Notes: generated by a model from the letters alone, not told the origin. A stretch of 64,000 nucleotides of DNA from Diprion similis (GCF_021155765.1 NC_060112.1:1736001-1800000); one strand, 5' to 3'; positions 12,841-25,362 are shown, counted from the first letter of the stretch. A program made the numbers and translations.

Positions 12841-13819
12841 CCTCATATAATACATATATATATATTATTGAAATAATTTTTCGATTGATAACCATGCGTG
12901 AATACAAATAGAAACTTTGCATTATACGTAAAGCAAGCTTCGATTCGCTTCCGTTCATCATCCTAATTGCAAAGTTTTCGTGGATATAATCATGCAGCGA
13001 CTTGCAGCAAGTCATTATACCGGTAAAAAAAATTACATTAAAAACGAGAAAAAGAAAAGTATGAAAAATGAAATTATCAGCTCAATATTAAAATAAAGGC
13101 CGTGTGTGACGGACGCCTCGAGAAGCAGAAGCAGGCGATCGCGCAAAGGGCTAGACGGACATGGTGGTCGCCTTTGCACCTAGACCATACATTCTAAGTA
13201 TGATTGTCGCATTGCCAGTCAGTGAGGTGAGGCTACAAATGCAGAGAAAACGGTGCGGCGTGCGTTGTGACATATGATATGCATTTCAAGTTTAAAACAA
13301 CAAATTACGCATATAATGAATCTGAAATTCGCGAAACTGGCTGTATTGGCGTAATTTTTCCACAAGTAAAACTCTCTCCTTTCTCACGTTTTCATTACTC
13401 TACAATGTATACATATACATATATAGTAGATATAATACGAAAGATATGTCGCGTTTTGCGCGTGCCTGGCTTACGAAATCTTCCGAGCACAAAGGACGTC
13501 GACGATTTTGCATTGTGCGCAAACAATTATATGGTATAATGTATATATGTATTATGTATACGTATGTATGCTTGCGCCTGTGCTCTCTCACACACATGCG
13601 TGCACGGAAAGCAGTTTTAATTGACAACACATGGAAATTACGCAATATAGCGGCAGTTGTTCATGTGTTACATAAATGTTCGTCGTATGCTGTAGAGATG
13701 GGTTTAATCGATGGGCGCATAATATGTAACATAATATCAATGGTGTGGAGGTGTGTAGTGGATAAATTTTCTGTATAATACTATGAAAACGAAAATTAGG
13801 GATCTGATATGATTGTGAC

Positions 13820-13828
13820 TACGCAAGA

Positions 13829-13860
<32 letters not shown>
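13820..13860. repeat. (GA)n microsatellite
   Basis: GA repeat with one GGGA interruption. Confidence 0.8.
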
Positions 13861-13861
<1 letters not shown>

Positions 13862-15499
13862 CATGTTTTTTCACCTCTTCATTTCGCTGATGACACTCAG
13901 ATGTGAAATATAAAAATGTTTCAGGAACCATCCATAGTAAAAATGAAATTCGCTTCGGAATTTTTTTAACGTATCTTTTCGGAAAAAGCTTAAAAACAGT
14001 AAGAAGGTAAAAATCGGCCCTCTCCGGGTCCAAGTATAAAAATGTTTATACCTGACGAATGATTTTTCAGAATATTTTCAAACTTTTAATTCTGATCGGT
14101 CGATAAAATCGTTTCTAAAAATTGTAGAAAATTCAAATTTAGTCGAAAACAAAAACCCGAGTACCTTGCAAAGTGATAACAATCATAAAAAAAGAATCAC
14201 GCGCAAAATCTGAGAGGTCAAGGGTAAAACCCAGGTCGAATTGGCGTCGAATGCCCCATATGTATTGTATACTACAGCATATTATACATGCGCCAGTATA
14301 CTACAGGTGTGGCAAAATCGGCACCTGCTGATTCATCGCTCCGTTAAACCTGCTGCGCGCATCTATTCGAACAAACTACGTAAATTACCGGGGGAGGGGA
14401 TTTGAAATTGAGAAAATACGGTTAGCAGAGCACCGAAAAAGCTCTCATAAACTAGTATTGGTACATTATACAAAACATGTAGGCTTGCAGTCGCTTGTTA
14501 TATGTTAATTTCGCTACATAACATTGAAGTCAAGAGCCGAATTAGTAAATTCGGTGTTTATACCTTCATCGTGATTCATGAGTTTGAAGAATATTAAAAT
14601 GCATGAATAATAACAGTCTGAAATCCTATAATACACATATATATGTATACTCATACATATATCTCAGCAACACGTAGTGCAATAAATTGCCTGCAAATAT
14701 ATAATACATATATAAATTCTTATATTTCCTTATTTAATTTTTTTTATTTTTCATAATCTAAAAGTGGGCGTCTCTATACTATTCCAATAGCAATACATAT
14801 CAACTTTCACGCCCTCCTGCTGCTGCTGCTGCACCACATGTGTTTTACGCATAAATACATGCGCATATGACGAAAATAATATCACGGGGCGTCGTCTTCG
14901 TTTATTCATCAGTTTTACGTTATACGCGGTGTGTGTTAGCGCTATTTGAATCCAATAATGCGTAGGTATACATATGAATAAATATTGTATCTATCTAACT
15001 GGTGTAACGATTGATGACATGGGTGATGAATAAAATTGACACTGGGAAAAGTAAAATATATATTATCATATACAGATGACGTGATTTTACAATTGTTTTC
15101 GTAACAGGATATTATTTCCAGCTGCACACCTGTATCTGTTGTTTTTTTGGTTGTGTGTGTGTTTTTTTTTCCTTTTCCTTATTGCAAATTATTTAATGGC
15201 TAGTGAGAAGTAATATTGTATACATATAGGTATTACGAATACACGTATCGTGTTCGATTCCTTAATTTCCAAACGATTAGGTATATCATAGAATTAACCG
15301 CTCTATACGTTATACGATTAAACAACAAGCGGTGGCTGTATATGATGTATAATTATTTACTCATGTATACCTATATAGGTACATTATACTCTGCAATGAG
15401 AGAGCGATTCAACGATTATCCGACAATCGAAACTGCATATTCAAATTATTTTGCAAACGAAAAAAAAAGAAAATTAAAATAATAACGATATCTGTACGT

Positions 15500-15503
<4 letters not shown>

Positions 15504-15539
<36 letters not shown>
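15504..15539. repeat. (TA)n microsatellite
   Basis: About 18 uninterrupted TA units, self-complementary. Confidence 0.9.
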
Positions 15540-15542
<3 letters not shown>

Positions 15543-15688
15543 ATTGAATTACATATAGGCATACAAGAAAAGAAGGGGGAGCGAGGAAAAACTAAACCGG
15601 AACAAAAAATTAATCGTCTAACAAAAAAAGAGAAGGTGAGAACGCTTAAACTTTCGATCGGCACGTAATTGATACAAAAAAAGATAGG

Positions 15689-15690
<2 letters not shown>

Positions 15691-15729
<39 letters not shown>
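15691..15729. repeat. (GA)n microsatellite
   Basis: About 19 uninterrupted GA units. Confidence 0.9.
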
Positions 15730-15731
<2 letters not shown>

Positions 15732-16008
15732 ATGGCATGTATGAATTGTATTTACAATAACTATCACACACAACATGCAGCAATTCACGACGCTCCAACG
15801 TGCAGTATAAACATTTATACGTCCATGGCAGAAAAGCACGCGTGACATAGATGTGTGCGATATAACGAGCAAGCGTTAAATATTATACGCGTCATATATA
15901 CATATATACATATACATATATACATATATATATATACACTTGTTATGAAAAACGTATGTGATTGTCTAATGTACGTGACAAATGTGGGAGCATGGCAGTA
16001 GGACAAGA

Positions 16009-16034
16009 GGGGGGGGGGGGGGGGGGGGGGGGGG
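16009..16034. repeat. G26 homopolymer
   Basis: Uninterrupted run of 26 G in otherwise AT-rich sequence. It could form G-quadruplexes on the plus strand and is a likely site of sequencing or assembly length error. Confidence 0.85.
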
Positions 16035-16629
16035 TAACACAGTGCAGCATGTTTTCGAAGAGAAAATCATTGAAATTTCAACAGAGTTACTCGGGTTTAA
16101 AGTATACATGTGCGTATGTTTCATGTACGTAAATACAAATAAATATGTATTATACATGTAAGAAACGTGTGTTGCGTGTTTTGAGTTTCTCTTTTTTCTT
16201 TTTCTGTGGCGATAAAAATCATTGCACCGCGTGCGAGTGAATAAGCGAATTAACTGACAATAAAAAGATCGATGAATTAGGCACGACTGGTCGGACGCAA
16301 AACGATTTATGAGATGCCAATCGCGCTGTTTGCAACCGACAAACCGTCTCTTCCATTTTCTCCGTTTCACTGGTGCTGCAACGGCCTTTGAATATGTTGG
16401 CAAATAAATATCGTTATTCCGAAATTAGTTGGGCTTATGTGCGCGAAATGTATCTAACATTTCCGAACGGACAATGGGATACATATCAAATTGCTTCACC
16501 GGTGTCAGTGTCGAGATTGTGGAGTTTTTTTTTTAACCTGGAAACGTTGGCGTCTTTCGGACTTGAGACTTCAACTTTCATACACACGTTTAAAAAAAAG
16601 AAAAGAAAAAAAAAGAAAACGCAACGGAG

Positions 16630-17400
16630 AGGTCACGGTTTTTCAGAATCGGACAAAAGACATCATTTTCGGAACGACCGTTTTTCAATGTTTTCCATAA
16701 TCGAACAAAAGACATCATTTTCGCAATAACCGTTCTTCAATGTTTTTCATACTCGAACAAAAGACATCATTTTTGCAACAACCGTTTTACACGGTTTTTC
16801 AGAATCGGACAATAGATGTCATTTTCGGAACGACTGTTTTTCATAATCGGACAAAAGACATCATTTTCGTAACAATCGTTTTTCACTGTTTTTCAGGATC
16901 GGACAAAAGACATCATTTTCGGAACGACCGTTTTTCAATGTTTTCCATAATCGAACAAAAGACATCATTTTCGTAACAATCGTTTTTCACTGTTTTTCAG
17001 GATCGGACAAAAGACATCATTTTCGGAACGACCGTTTTTCAATGTTTTCCATAATCGAACAAAAGACATCATTTTCGTAACAATCGTTTTTCACTGTTTT
17101 TCAGGATCGGACAAAAGACATCATTTTCGGAACGACCGTTTTTCAATGTTTTCCATAATCGAACAAAAGACATCATTTTCGCAACAACCGTTCTTCAATG
17201 TTTTTCATACTCGAACAAAAGACATCATTTTTGCAACAACCGTTTTACACGGTTTTTCAGAATCGGACAATAGATGTCATTTTCGGAACGACCGTTTTTC
17301 ATAATCGGACAAAAGACATCATTTTCGGAACGACCGTTTTTCAATGTTCTTCAAAATCGGACAAAAGACATCATTTTCAGAACGACTGTTCCGAAATGTC
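16630..17400 (+). repeat. 52-bp minisatellite with higher-order repeats, ~15 units
   Basis: The core CGGACAAAAGACATCATTTT recurs with the CATCATTTT anchor at 16661, 16713, 16765, 16817 (as TGTC), 16859, 16911, 16963, 17015, 17067, 17119, 17171, 17223, 17275 (as TGTC), 17317 and 17369. Spacing is 52 bp except for two 42-bp units, each lacking about 10 bp. From 16859 to 17119 alternating GTAACAATCG and GGAACGACCG versions make a 104-bp dimer. The block 16713-16859, including its short unit, recurs at 17171-17317, an exact 458-bp shift. Neither 52 nor 458 is a multiple of 3, so the open frames here are not protein repeats. Confidence 0.9.
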
Positions 17401-17445
17401 GCTTGTCCTAGCACACATCACGGAATATGTCCAAAATGAAATATA

Positions 17446-17486
17446 AAATCTATCTATCTATCTCTTTATCTATCTATCTATCTATC
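17446..17486. repeat. (TCTA)n microsatellite
   Basis: Tetranucleotide repeat with one CTCT interruption, just past the 52-bp minisatellite. Confidence 0.8.
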
Positions 17487-18387
17487 ATCGCGAGATTTTT
17501 CCAGCTTACAAACCGAAATCACGCGTCGCCTCTTCTCCCCCCTCTTCTTGCTAGCGAACACATTAAAATCGGCGTTTACCGTTCGGTGTTTATGTTTACC
17601 GGTGGCGGTGAGACTCGATAGAGTATCTTGTTAATATCCGAGGACCGATGGATTACACACACGGACTTAGAAATCCTAAGTTCGTGGATACACACATGTA
17701 CGCGCGACCTGCTCGATGACCGTTAAAATTGACACACCTGTCCGTCAGGAATCGGCGATAAGATTTTGGGCGTGAATGGAACAAAACGAGAATGATAACA
17801 ACAAAGGAGACACATTGGTGGCGAAAAAGGAAGAAATCGCTTTCGGATAAGTTAGAATCACCGCTGAGCGTTGAAACGACGAAGGCGAGGAGAGAAATGG
17901 GTGCAGCGTGAGAAAATAAATAATACGATAGAAAATACAACAGTGGAGAGAATAGAAAGTTGACGGAAACTAAAAACTAACTGCTGCGTACGCGGTTTCT
18001 ATACACATACCTGTACCTGTACGTATACGTTATACTTATTCCGAACGGCCAGTATTCCGTTACAGGCGCTATGTCATTCTTTTATTTCGTTTACTATTCA
18101 TTAAATTTTTCAGTTTTAACGCTCGTCGTCGCGAATCAGGTGTTGATATTTTACAAACCTATTTCATTATACCTAAGCGTAGGTGCAGTGTACAAAGGAA
18201 AGGAGAAACACAGCGCTCGTTCTTCCGGAAATCAGTACAACACGACGAAACAACAGTTGTTTAAACGCTGTTCGTGAAGGTGGATTCCCTTCAACCGAAA
18301 TCAGTTTATCCATACTTATACCTGTCTAAAATATGTATATTCTGTAAAATCTAAATACAAAAAAAAAAAAAAAAGAAAGAAACTTAC

Positions 18388-18650
18388 CGGCGATGTGAAA
18401 AAAGGTTCTGGCCCTGTTTCTACGCTGCCGTAAAAATGGAATAACGATCGTCGAACTGCGACAGTTTTTCAGCCTATGTGTGAAACGCGAACCGCTTTGA
18501 CCTTTTAGCTTTTCAGCTTCGCTACGATGAGGGCAATTCACTCTCACGTCACGGTACACACGCGACCTGTTCGAGTGCTGAATAAATACTGACGAACCGC
18601 GGAACGCCGAACAAACGAACGTCGACGAAACAAGTCGGTGTCGAGTCTGC
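18388..18650 (-). other. Probable noncoding first exon and promoter of a minus-strand gene
   Basis: A near-consensus minus-strand donor (ATCGCCG/GTAAGT, donor at 18382-18387) borders a block much richer in CG dinucleotides than its surroundings. The minus-strand sequence of the block has no ATG, so the exon would be 5' UTR. Its upstream edge is not defined; 18650 is approximate. The nearest minus-strand coding exons are those of the CED-6-like gene 17 kb away, which makes this a candidate distal promoter for it. It lies about 0.6 kb from the divergent SH3BP5-like start, so a shared bidirectional promoter is likely. Confidence 0.45.
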
Positions 18651-19269
18651 GCTATCTGGTGCCTAATTCGCGAATCACTTAACGTCGGTAACTAAAGTGT
18701 TAGGGAATTTTCGACGGAACATACAACAAACAGATTCTCACAACGAGAAATATGCTTGCTAAAAATTACTCTTGCGTAGTTATTATTACCGTTGACTGAA
18801 GAATATTTTGCGCATCTTTTGATTTCGTCGAATATTTCAAAAGTGCAAAAAATTTCTACTTCCAGTACGAACGATGCGCGGCTAGAATAGCGTAATTCCA
18901 GCCGGTAAAGAAGGCGGGGATGAGAGAGGAGGAGGAGGGGTGTCAGCAATCAGCCGTAATAGTGAAGCTAATGCGTCGGAAATAGGGAGAAGCGTTTACT
19001 TTTCCCGTTCCAGCTGGTTTAATCCTATTTACGAAAAAATGGCTACTTTGAACCAAATGATGGGGAAGGACTGTTGAATTTTAACTGAAAATCTGACGTT
19101 TACGGAGACGATCTGTCATATCGTTTCGTCTGTTTCCTGAACAGCCTCGAGATTCAATATGGCTGCCGTTGATGTAGCAGACGATGCAGCGGGTGACATG
19201 TAAATTTTGTAAATAAAAGAGTGAAAAAAGGCTTTATTTAATTGTAACAATAGTGTATTGTAAATAATA
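18651..19269. promoter_or_regulatory. Putative bidirectional promoter / SH3BP5-like 5' UTR with uORF
   Basis: Interval between the minus-strand first-exon candidate and the plus-strand SH3BP5-like ATG. It contains CAATATGGCTGCC at 19155-19167, whose reverse complement holds GCCATATT, a YY1/Pho-like core. It also holds a 14-codon upstream ORF (19159-19203), starting MAAVDVADD and closing 66 nt before the main ATG. No TATA box is evident at a convincing position. The transcription start is not mapped. Confidence 0.4.
19159..19203 (+). other. Upstream ORF in SH3BP5-like 5' leader
   Basis: ATG with G at +4 opens a 14-codon frame ending in TAA, 66 nt before the main start and not overlapping it. 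If the transcript starts upstream of 19159, the uORF could reduce initiation at 19270. Confidence 0.4.
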
Positions 19270-22200
19270 ATGAGCGAACGGGAGCAGAAGGATCGAGATA
19301 ATGATTCGGACCGAATCGACGATGCGGTGGATCCAAGAGTTCAGGTAATGCAAAACCTCCCTATTTTCGCCCTGCTTCACTTTGCGGTATTGACATTTGC
19401 TTCAAGTATCGCATTTTCATCACACACTGAACTTTACCTCGTTAATTCATTATCACCGCTAAAACTCAGCGATGATTTTTTGTCCATTTCTAAGAACGAA
19501 GTCTCGGTATTATGCACCGGAATAATATGTAATTATGATTTTTTTCTGATCAGTTCCAACAATTTCAAAGCATTACAGCACAGTTGCGAAGAAGTGGTAT
19601 TCTATTTACAATTATGAGCTAATCCGTGAAAGTAACTATGGATAAAAGACTGACAAGCAAGGTCACCAGTTTAAACAAGATAATTAATGGTCGAGCAAAT
19701 TGGTACGATTCTACAAGGAGAACGTTTCAAAGTGGAAGAATTGGCCAGGCCACAATTTACCCTGCTTTAAGTACATCCTAGCAGATCCTGAAGTTGAAAT
19801 ATTTTTTTACTTCTATTTCAGATCGAATTGGAGCGTCTCAATACAGCCACAGATGATATAAATAAACTGGAAGTCGACTTGGATGTGAGTAGGACAGTGC
19901 AACCTGTACCTTTGCTCGTTTAAAGGAGAAAACATAAAATGAGCAAATTTCACTGGCTATCAGTTGATTTTTTTTTCTACCTCATTTTATACAATAGCCA
20001 GACTCAAACATACCTGAGAATTGATGCATGAAAGAATTGAGAGGTAGAGAGAGAACCTAATGCGTAGAATGATATTGATACACATAATAGTAACAGGGGA
20101 CACATGACACAAGTTGGGAACTGCTTGCGACTAGATTTCATTGAGCCAATTAACTCTGATCATGAGCCACAGACAAATGGATAATGGGGTGTGTGTGACT
20201 CAATCACTGTCGTTGTATTCGAGATAGAAATAGACCAGGAGACGTTTTACATTAAAAGTCTACACGTTGCACAAATGTTTTATCATTGTCGCGCTTACAA
20301 CACAACCACTTATTGTTAAATACCGATACAGTTGCGGTCGTTATTTTCAAAACTCTCACCATTAAGAGCTATTTTCAAACCATAATAGAATCCTCTCGAT
20401 ATAAACTATTAATATATCTGGCAGAGCAAGAAAATCTTCCACCTGTTTCAACTTTAAAAAAGTAGTTTTCCCAAAAATCGTTTTAATCATTCTATTTAAT
20501 TTATTCGAATATTTACATATAGAGAGGTATACCTATATCGTTATTTAAAATTTTTATTCACGCTTCGCCAGGAAGCCAGAGCAACTTTTAGGCAGCTACT
20601 GTGCGAATCTACAGTGAAGATTGACACACTTGCTAAAAAACTCGGCGCTTGTATTGAAAAGTCAAGGCCCTACTATGATTCAAGATTCAAAGCAAAAGAG
20701 GTACAAAACATTTATTTTCACTTACCCGTTTGGATCGTCCACCGTTTTTCATTCCTCAGCGATCTTCCTTCATTCCATTGCTATCCTTAGGCTCTACAGG
20801 AAACGCAAAAGGCGGCGATCAGGTTCGAAAGAGCCAACAGTCAGCATGCGGCCGCCAAAGAAATGGTTTACCTTGCTGAAGAAGGGCTGAGAACAGAAGG
20901 CAGATGCTTTGATCATGCCTGGCAGGTACAGTTATTTTAACCGCCTCTTCTTAATCCTTAGGAATATTTTAACGCAAATTATTTATTGCTGTCGTAGGAA
21001 ATGCTGAACCACGCGACTTCCAGAGTGAACGAATCGGAACACGAAAGAGCATTGTCAGAGGTTGAGCACAGACAAACAACAGCCGCGTATCACAGAGCAG
21101 AGCACAATGTTCAGAGGCTTCAGAGGGAATTAAAACGTGCCATAGCTAAGTCGAGGTATAAGATGATCCCTCTTGACAGTATTTTCAACATTTGATACCG
21201 TCAAGAGGATTGCTTGGTTTATAAAATACAAATTTTTCAATAATTTTTTTATACTGTTGGTAGTTTGACGTCGCATGATTTATATGTTATATTATACACC
21301 ATTCAAGTGTTTTTTACATGGACTTGCTCGAAGTATTAAGTTCAGATAGTGAGACTGAAGATTATAGATCAAAGTCTTATAATATATTTTCTGTCTTCGA
21401 TTTATTACAATCTCTCCTATTTTCAAGATTAATTTACAATCTTTATAAACATAATCGGTCAATTTTTAATTTACCATTATTTTGAATCGATTATAATGTA
21501 CTTTTTCCATGCATGCTTATTTACAAAGGCCATTATTCAAATACTGCAACTTTTTATCTTTATATTTTTTTAATCTTGCAATTCCTTTGGGATACAGAAA
21601 ATACTCTTGGTTGGTTATCGTTCTTCAAAGATACCCAATTAATACTTGGAAAGCTTTAAGCTACAGATGAATAGCAAATTGTTCGGACCTGTTTGAATGC
21701 GAAAAAAGTAATTTTTCTGTTTTTCCTCGCAGAGATGAAATACATACACAAAACTAATTATACTTGGTGGTAGAATACTTTCTTTCTACTTTTATATATT
21801 TCGGGCGTTCTCCACCATCTCAGCCACTTTTTTTTGTATCCACTCGGATCTGTTCCATAATTGATTATATAGTAGTACTACTTAAAGGTATTCTCTGTGA
21901 ATTTTTTCAGATTTTTTTAATTACAAACCTGTATATCATGGAAGATTGAAGTCAGGCAAATAAAATTTTAATATAAAAGTTTTTTTTTTTTTTTTTTTTT
22001 TTGCGGAAAATATCCTTTTCGATGCGATCAATAATATACCATATATTGCATTAAATATTTCGTGGAAAAACATAACTTTTTTACTTTAATATTTTTTCTG
22101 CCCGACTTCAATCTTTCATGATATACGGGTTTAAAAAAAATTCATTTCCGGAACGAGAAAATTAGAAAAAATTCACAGAGCCTACCTTTAAGTAGTACTA

Positions 22201-24612
22201 CTATATAACCATTCATGGAACAGATCCGATAGAATAAAAAAAAAGTGGCTCAGTTGGTGAAGAATGCCTCATTTATATGTAATGTTTTTTTTTTCATTGA
22301 TACTTTGTGTCGACCCTAATTATAATTTTTTCTACATTTTTTTAGTAGAACTAGAGTATTTACTGGTTATGTTAATGTTGGCAGTATGGGTGCACGCCGC
22401 AGCTTACTTCTGATAAACAGTATCGCCTACAGGCACAACTTGCTCATGTTGTAAGTAGGATAGAGTTAATTCTATTTTTTTTTCCTCCCAATAAGATTAA
22501 AAAATAAAAAACCAAAGATTTATTTTGCTAGACGCAAAAATTTTCATTCGCATATTATTCAGAAATCCTATTATTTCTTTCTTTCTCTCACTTACTTGTT
22601 TACTTACTCGCCCCTGGCTTGTGCAATAAATATATTGTTTCACATGTTATTAGTTGAAATGAATATGTATAAAATGTCCACGCTACCGGAACCTGATCTA
22701 AAATCATTGTACTTACAGAAGAAGCGAGGGGTTTGTTGTAGCGATTAGTACATTCTCATTTAATCTATACCCATGAATTAATATCGTAATGACAAAGATA
22801 ATGAAAAAAGTAATGAACTGACTAAAATCAAACGAAATAATCGTCAATCAATAATTTGCGCAGGCCCTATTACGAGATGAAGGCTCACTTCAACCAAGTG
22901 CTGGACGAACAAAAATTGCGAGTCGGAGTTCTGGAGAGATCAGTAGCTGATGCCAAAATGACATATGCCGAAGCGCTGCGGAATTTGGAACGAATTAGCG
23001 ATGAAATTCACAGGGTATGTCTAGAAATGGTTATGATTAATAAAATCGAATTTAATTTTTCCTCATCCACTAATTGCAGACACGAAAATACAACGGGTCC
23101 GATTATCTTGGAAACCGAACTGGAGACTCGTCCCATTATTCCTCGAACCAAACGAATACTGCCACACCAACAGATTCGAGCATAACCGGATCACCGGATA
23201 GCACGGATTACACAAGCGACGAGTATTTGAGATTGCCAGAAAAAATGGGACCACATCCTCCCTGCCTGCTGCCGACAAGGGTGAGTATCAATGGGTGCAA
23301 GTATCGCACAAGAGTGGAAGAGAAAAATTGATATGATTCGGTTTTTCAACAGGCCGATAACGACCCCAATTCCGAATACCTAGGCCTAAGTAATTTGAAT
23401 CTATCGTCGACGGAGCCTAGGAAATATATAAAACGAGATAGGCCCAGAAGTATCGCGGTAATGGACGTGAAACATATCAATGCAATGCCAAACAAGTCGA
23501 GCACGTCAACGCCGCAGCTGTCAAACCTGTCGTCGAGTTCGGGAAGGGAAAAAAAGCTGAGAATAATGTCGCCCCAGGATTCAGAGAAGAAAAAGAAGAC
23601 CAATGGGGTTTTACAAAACGGCGATGAGTGGACAGAAATTAGCCTGAACAATTCGCCTGAAGAAAATTGTTACAACAACGAAACTTACTCGGACGAGGAT
23701 GACCCCATACCCTACAAACCGCTGCCAACTGACTTTAGCCCTGAGGCTGCAAATTCAACGATCGCAGACAGCGTAATTCAACCAGTTAAAGAAGAACAGA
23801 TTCGCAAGAAATTAGTTACACAACAATCCTTACCTGCCATATCCAGAGTCCACGACGTCACGATCAACGAGGATAAGAAATCAGAGGTCACGAGGAGCCC
23901 ATCGATGAAAAGTCGAACCAAACTCGACTCCAGCTTGGCAAACTGGATTTCTAGGAGTTCGGCCGCCGGAGATGCAAGCAGCAGCAGTTCCAGTGAGTAA
24001 TGACGTGCTAAAAAACTAGAATTTCATGTAAAATCCACTTTGAATTAATTGATCGATCATGTTTCAATCACAGCAATGCTTACGATCAATCGGTGTTTTC
24101 TTTTCCTTTCTATATTTACAGCTAGTTCAAGCCGTCGTCAGTCTTTGGACATCTTGTGGAGCGGTGGAACGGGTGAGCGTGTCAAAGAATTGCTGAATCA
24201 AGGAATGATGATGCTCAATATATCCAGCCTGACTGAACGACGATCAAGCGAACCCAGGGCGACTGAAAAGGACAAGGAGAAGGCGGACAAGGCTGAGAAG
24301 GCCGAGGCTAAGGGAAAGAAGGTGCCGAGTCCGCTTGAGAAAAGCATGAGTTACCTTAATCCTGAGGAGGAGACGTCCGATAGCGAAAGTTTGGCCAGGT
24401 TTGTTTATCTAGAATATACATAAGCGCGGTATGAAATTTCTAAAATGTAATGTCTTCATTGCTTTACCTTATCTAGCGTTGAAATGCTGACCGAAGACCA
24501 GATATCTTCGCTCATGATGGAACAAGATATGAACATAGTTTGTCAGGAGATTCTTGGCACTCCGTTGGTCGAAGTTTGCCCATTGCTCCAACAGCTTCAG
24601 GAGCAGCAATAA
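19270..24612 (+). CDS. pcs: SH3BP5/parcas-family Rab11 guanine nucleotide exchange factor
   Basis: SH3BP5 (REI-1; Drosophila parcas) is a coiled-coil GEF for Rab11-type GTPases in recycling-endosome traffic; vertebrate SH3BP5 also binds the Btk SH3 domain. Ten exons: 19270-19344, 19822-19884, 20572-20700, 20791-20925, 20998-21155, 22864-23014, 23080-23280, 23353-23992, 24122-24398, 24477-24612. Together 1965 nt, 654 aa, with every phase matching. Residues about 24-237 are helical and heptad-like, with the family landmarks IELERLNTATDDINKLE, SRPYYDSRFKAKE, AAKEMVYLAEEGL, AIAKSRPYYEMK and LRNLERISDEIH. The rest (238-600) is Ser/Asp/Lys-rich and probably disordered, ending in a conserved-looking acidic/hydrophobic tail from about 609 to the terminal LQEQQ. 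The ATG chosen follows in-frame stops and is the first in frame. Intron 5 (21156-22863) carries a foldback element and a possible 66-nt extra exon. Confidence 0.9.
21793..22278. mobile_element. Foldback element in intron 5 of the SH3BP5-like gene
   Basis: Left arm (21793-21985) and right arm (22085-22278) are inverted copies. Matching blocks include CGGATCTGTTCCAT, TATAGTAGTACTACTTAAAG, CTCTGTGAATTTTTTC and TATATCATG.AAGATTGAAG. About 100 bp of unrelated sequence, including a T run, separate them. AGTAGTACTACT is itself palindromic. Right-arm bases 22246-22257, TGGCTCAGTTGG, match a tRNA A-box consensus, but a B box is not convincing. No coding capacity. Superfamily unknown. Confidence 0.75.
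22385..22450 (+). other. Possible 66-nt cassette exon of the SH3BP5-like gene
   Basis: Flanked by TTGGCAG and GTT/GTAAGT, 66 nt long, and open in the frame set by exon 5 (phase 2) and exon 6, so inclusion would add 22 residues without a shift. The alternative frame, containing QYRLQAQLAHV, looks more protein-like but does not fit the neighbouring phases. It would interrupt the coiled coil between AIAKSR and PYYEMK. The upstream pyrimidine tract is weak. Confidence 0.25.
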
Positions 24613-25362
24613 CTCTCATTAGGTGAAATTGGTGCAACTAGCAAATTGCCCCCTGAAAAGAAACTAATTGTTAATAACGATGATTTATTGATCAGAAGAG
24701 AAAATAGAATTCAATTTCGGGGCCTCATTTAAACTTCTCCTAAAATTCCATTACTTTAATTTATCCTCTACTATCGTACCTTGTTAACTTATTACCATTA
24801 TTACTACTATTATTATTATAGGGTGTGCATAATAATTTATATCACAGGAATCATTTCGTAATCTTTTTTTTAACACCGCAGTGATGTGTTTCAAAGGATT
24901 TTCAGTGCTGGTCACTTTTCTTTGTAGAGTTCAATTCCGTTTATGAGTTACATAAATCATTGATTGTTGTTTAACCCATTTATACAAAGATATAGCTAAA
25001 AAATGAATTCTTTACAAACGAAATTGATCAATTTTTAAATAATGATATATTTATGCCATATCAGTGAAAAATCACCCCGGTTTCGACGAGACTTGTTGAA
25101 AGATAATATTTTACACTTGACATGTTTACGCGACGTTACTGCATTATTGAAAAGGAGCAGATTAATAAAATGGCATATTTTACTATAATGTGATTGTGAA
25201 CTGCTTGAACACAATGAATTCAAAGTGTGTTCAAAACCACACAGTTTCTTGTAACTTATGCCTATTGCTAGATTAATTAATTAGCCAAGAAAAAAACAAC
25301 AAAAGAAGTGAATAAGTAAAAATAATAAGTACTAACTCGTATCGGTTGTCTTTTGACAATTA

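Larger units (their letters stand above)
1306..18387. other. 17-kb noncoding interval (intron or intergenic)
   Basis: No protein-like exon was recognised on either strand. The stretch is AT-rich, with abundant simple repeats, two foldback elements (6021-6342, 12264-12840), one degenerate dispersed element (7499-7897), a 64-bp dispersed duplication and a 52-bp minisatellite. If the 18388-18650 block is the distal first exon of the CED-6-like gene, this is its first intron; otherwise it is intergenic. Long open frames at 8149-8505, 10104-10564 and 15966-16403 come from purine/pyrimidine repeats and are not credible genes. Confidence 0.55.

Noticed and set aside
13130-13200. GC-rich hairpin around GCGCAAAGG/CCTTTGC
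   Set aside because: Stem is under 10 bp with a 21-nt loop; no tRNA or miRNA match.
16740-17446. Two plus-strand open frames with repeated TKDII/EQKTSF-like peptides
   Set aside because: They are readings of the 52-bp minisatellite; the two starts are exactly one 458-bp period apart, and the unit is not a multiple of three.
17653-17940. 95-codon minus-strand frame considered as a CED-6 start exon
   Set aside because: No donor of the needed phase and no similarity to CED-6 N termini.
22246-22317. tRNA-type A box (TGGCTCAGTTGG) and weak B-box-like GTGTCGACCC
   Set aside because: The B box is poor, and the A box lies inside the inverted-repeat arm; not enough for a tRNA gene or a SINE call.
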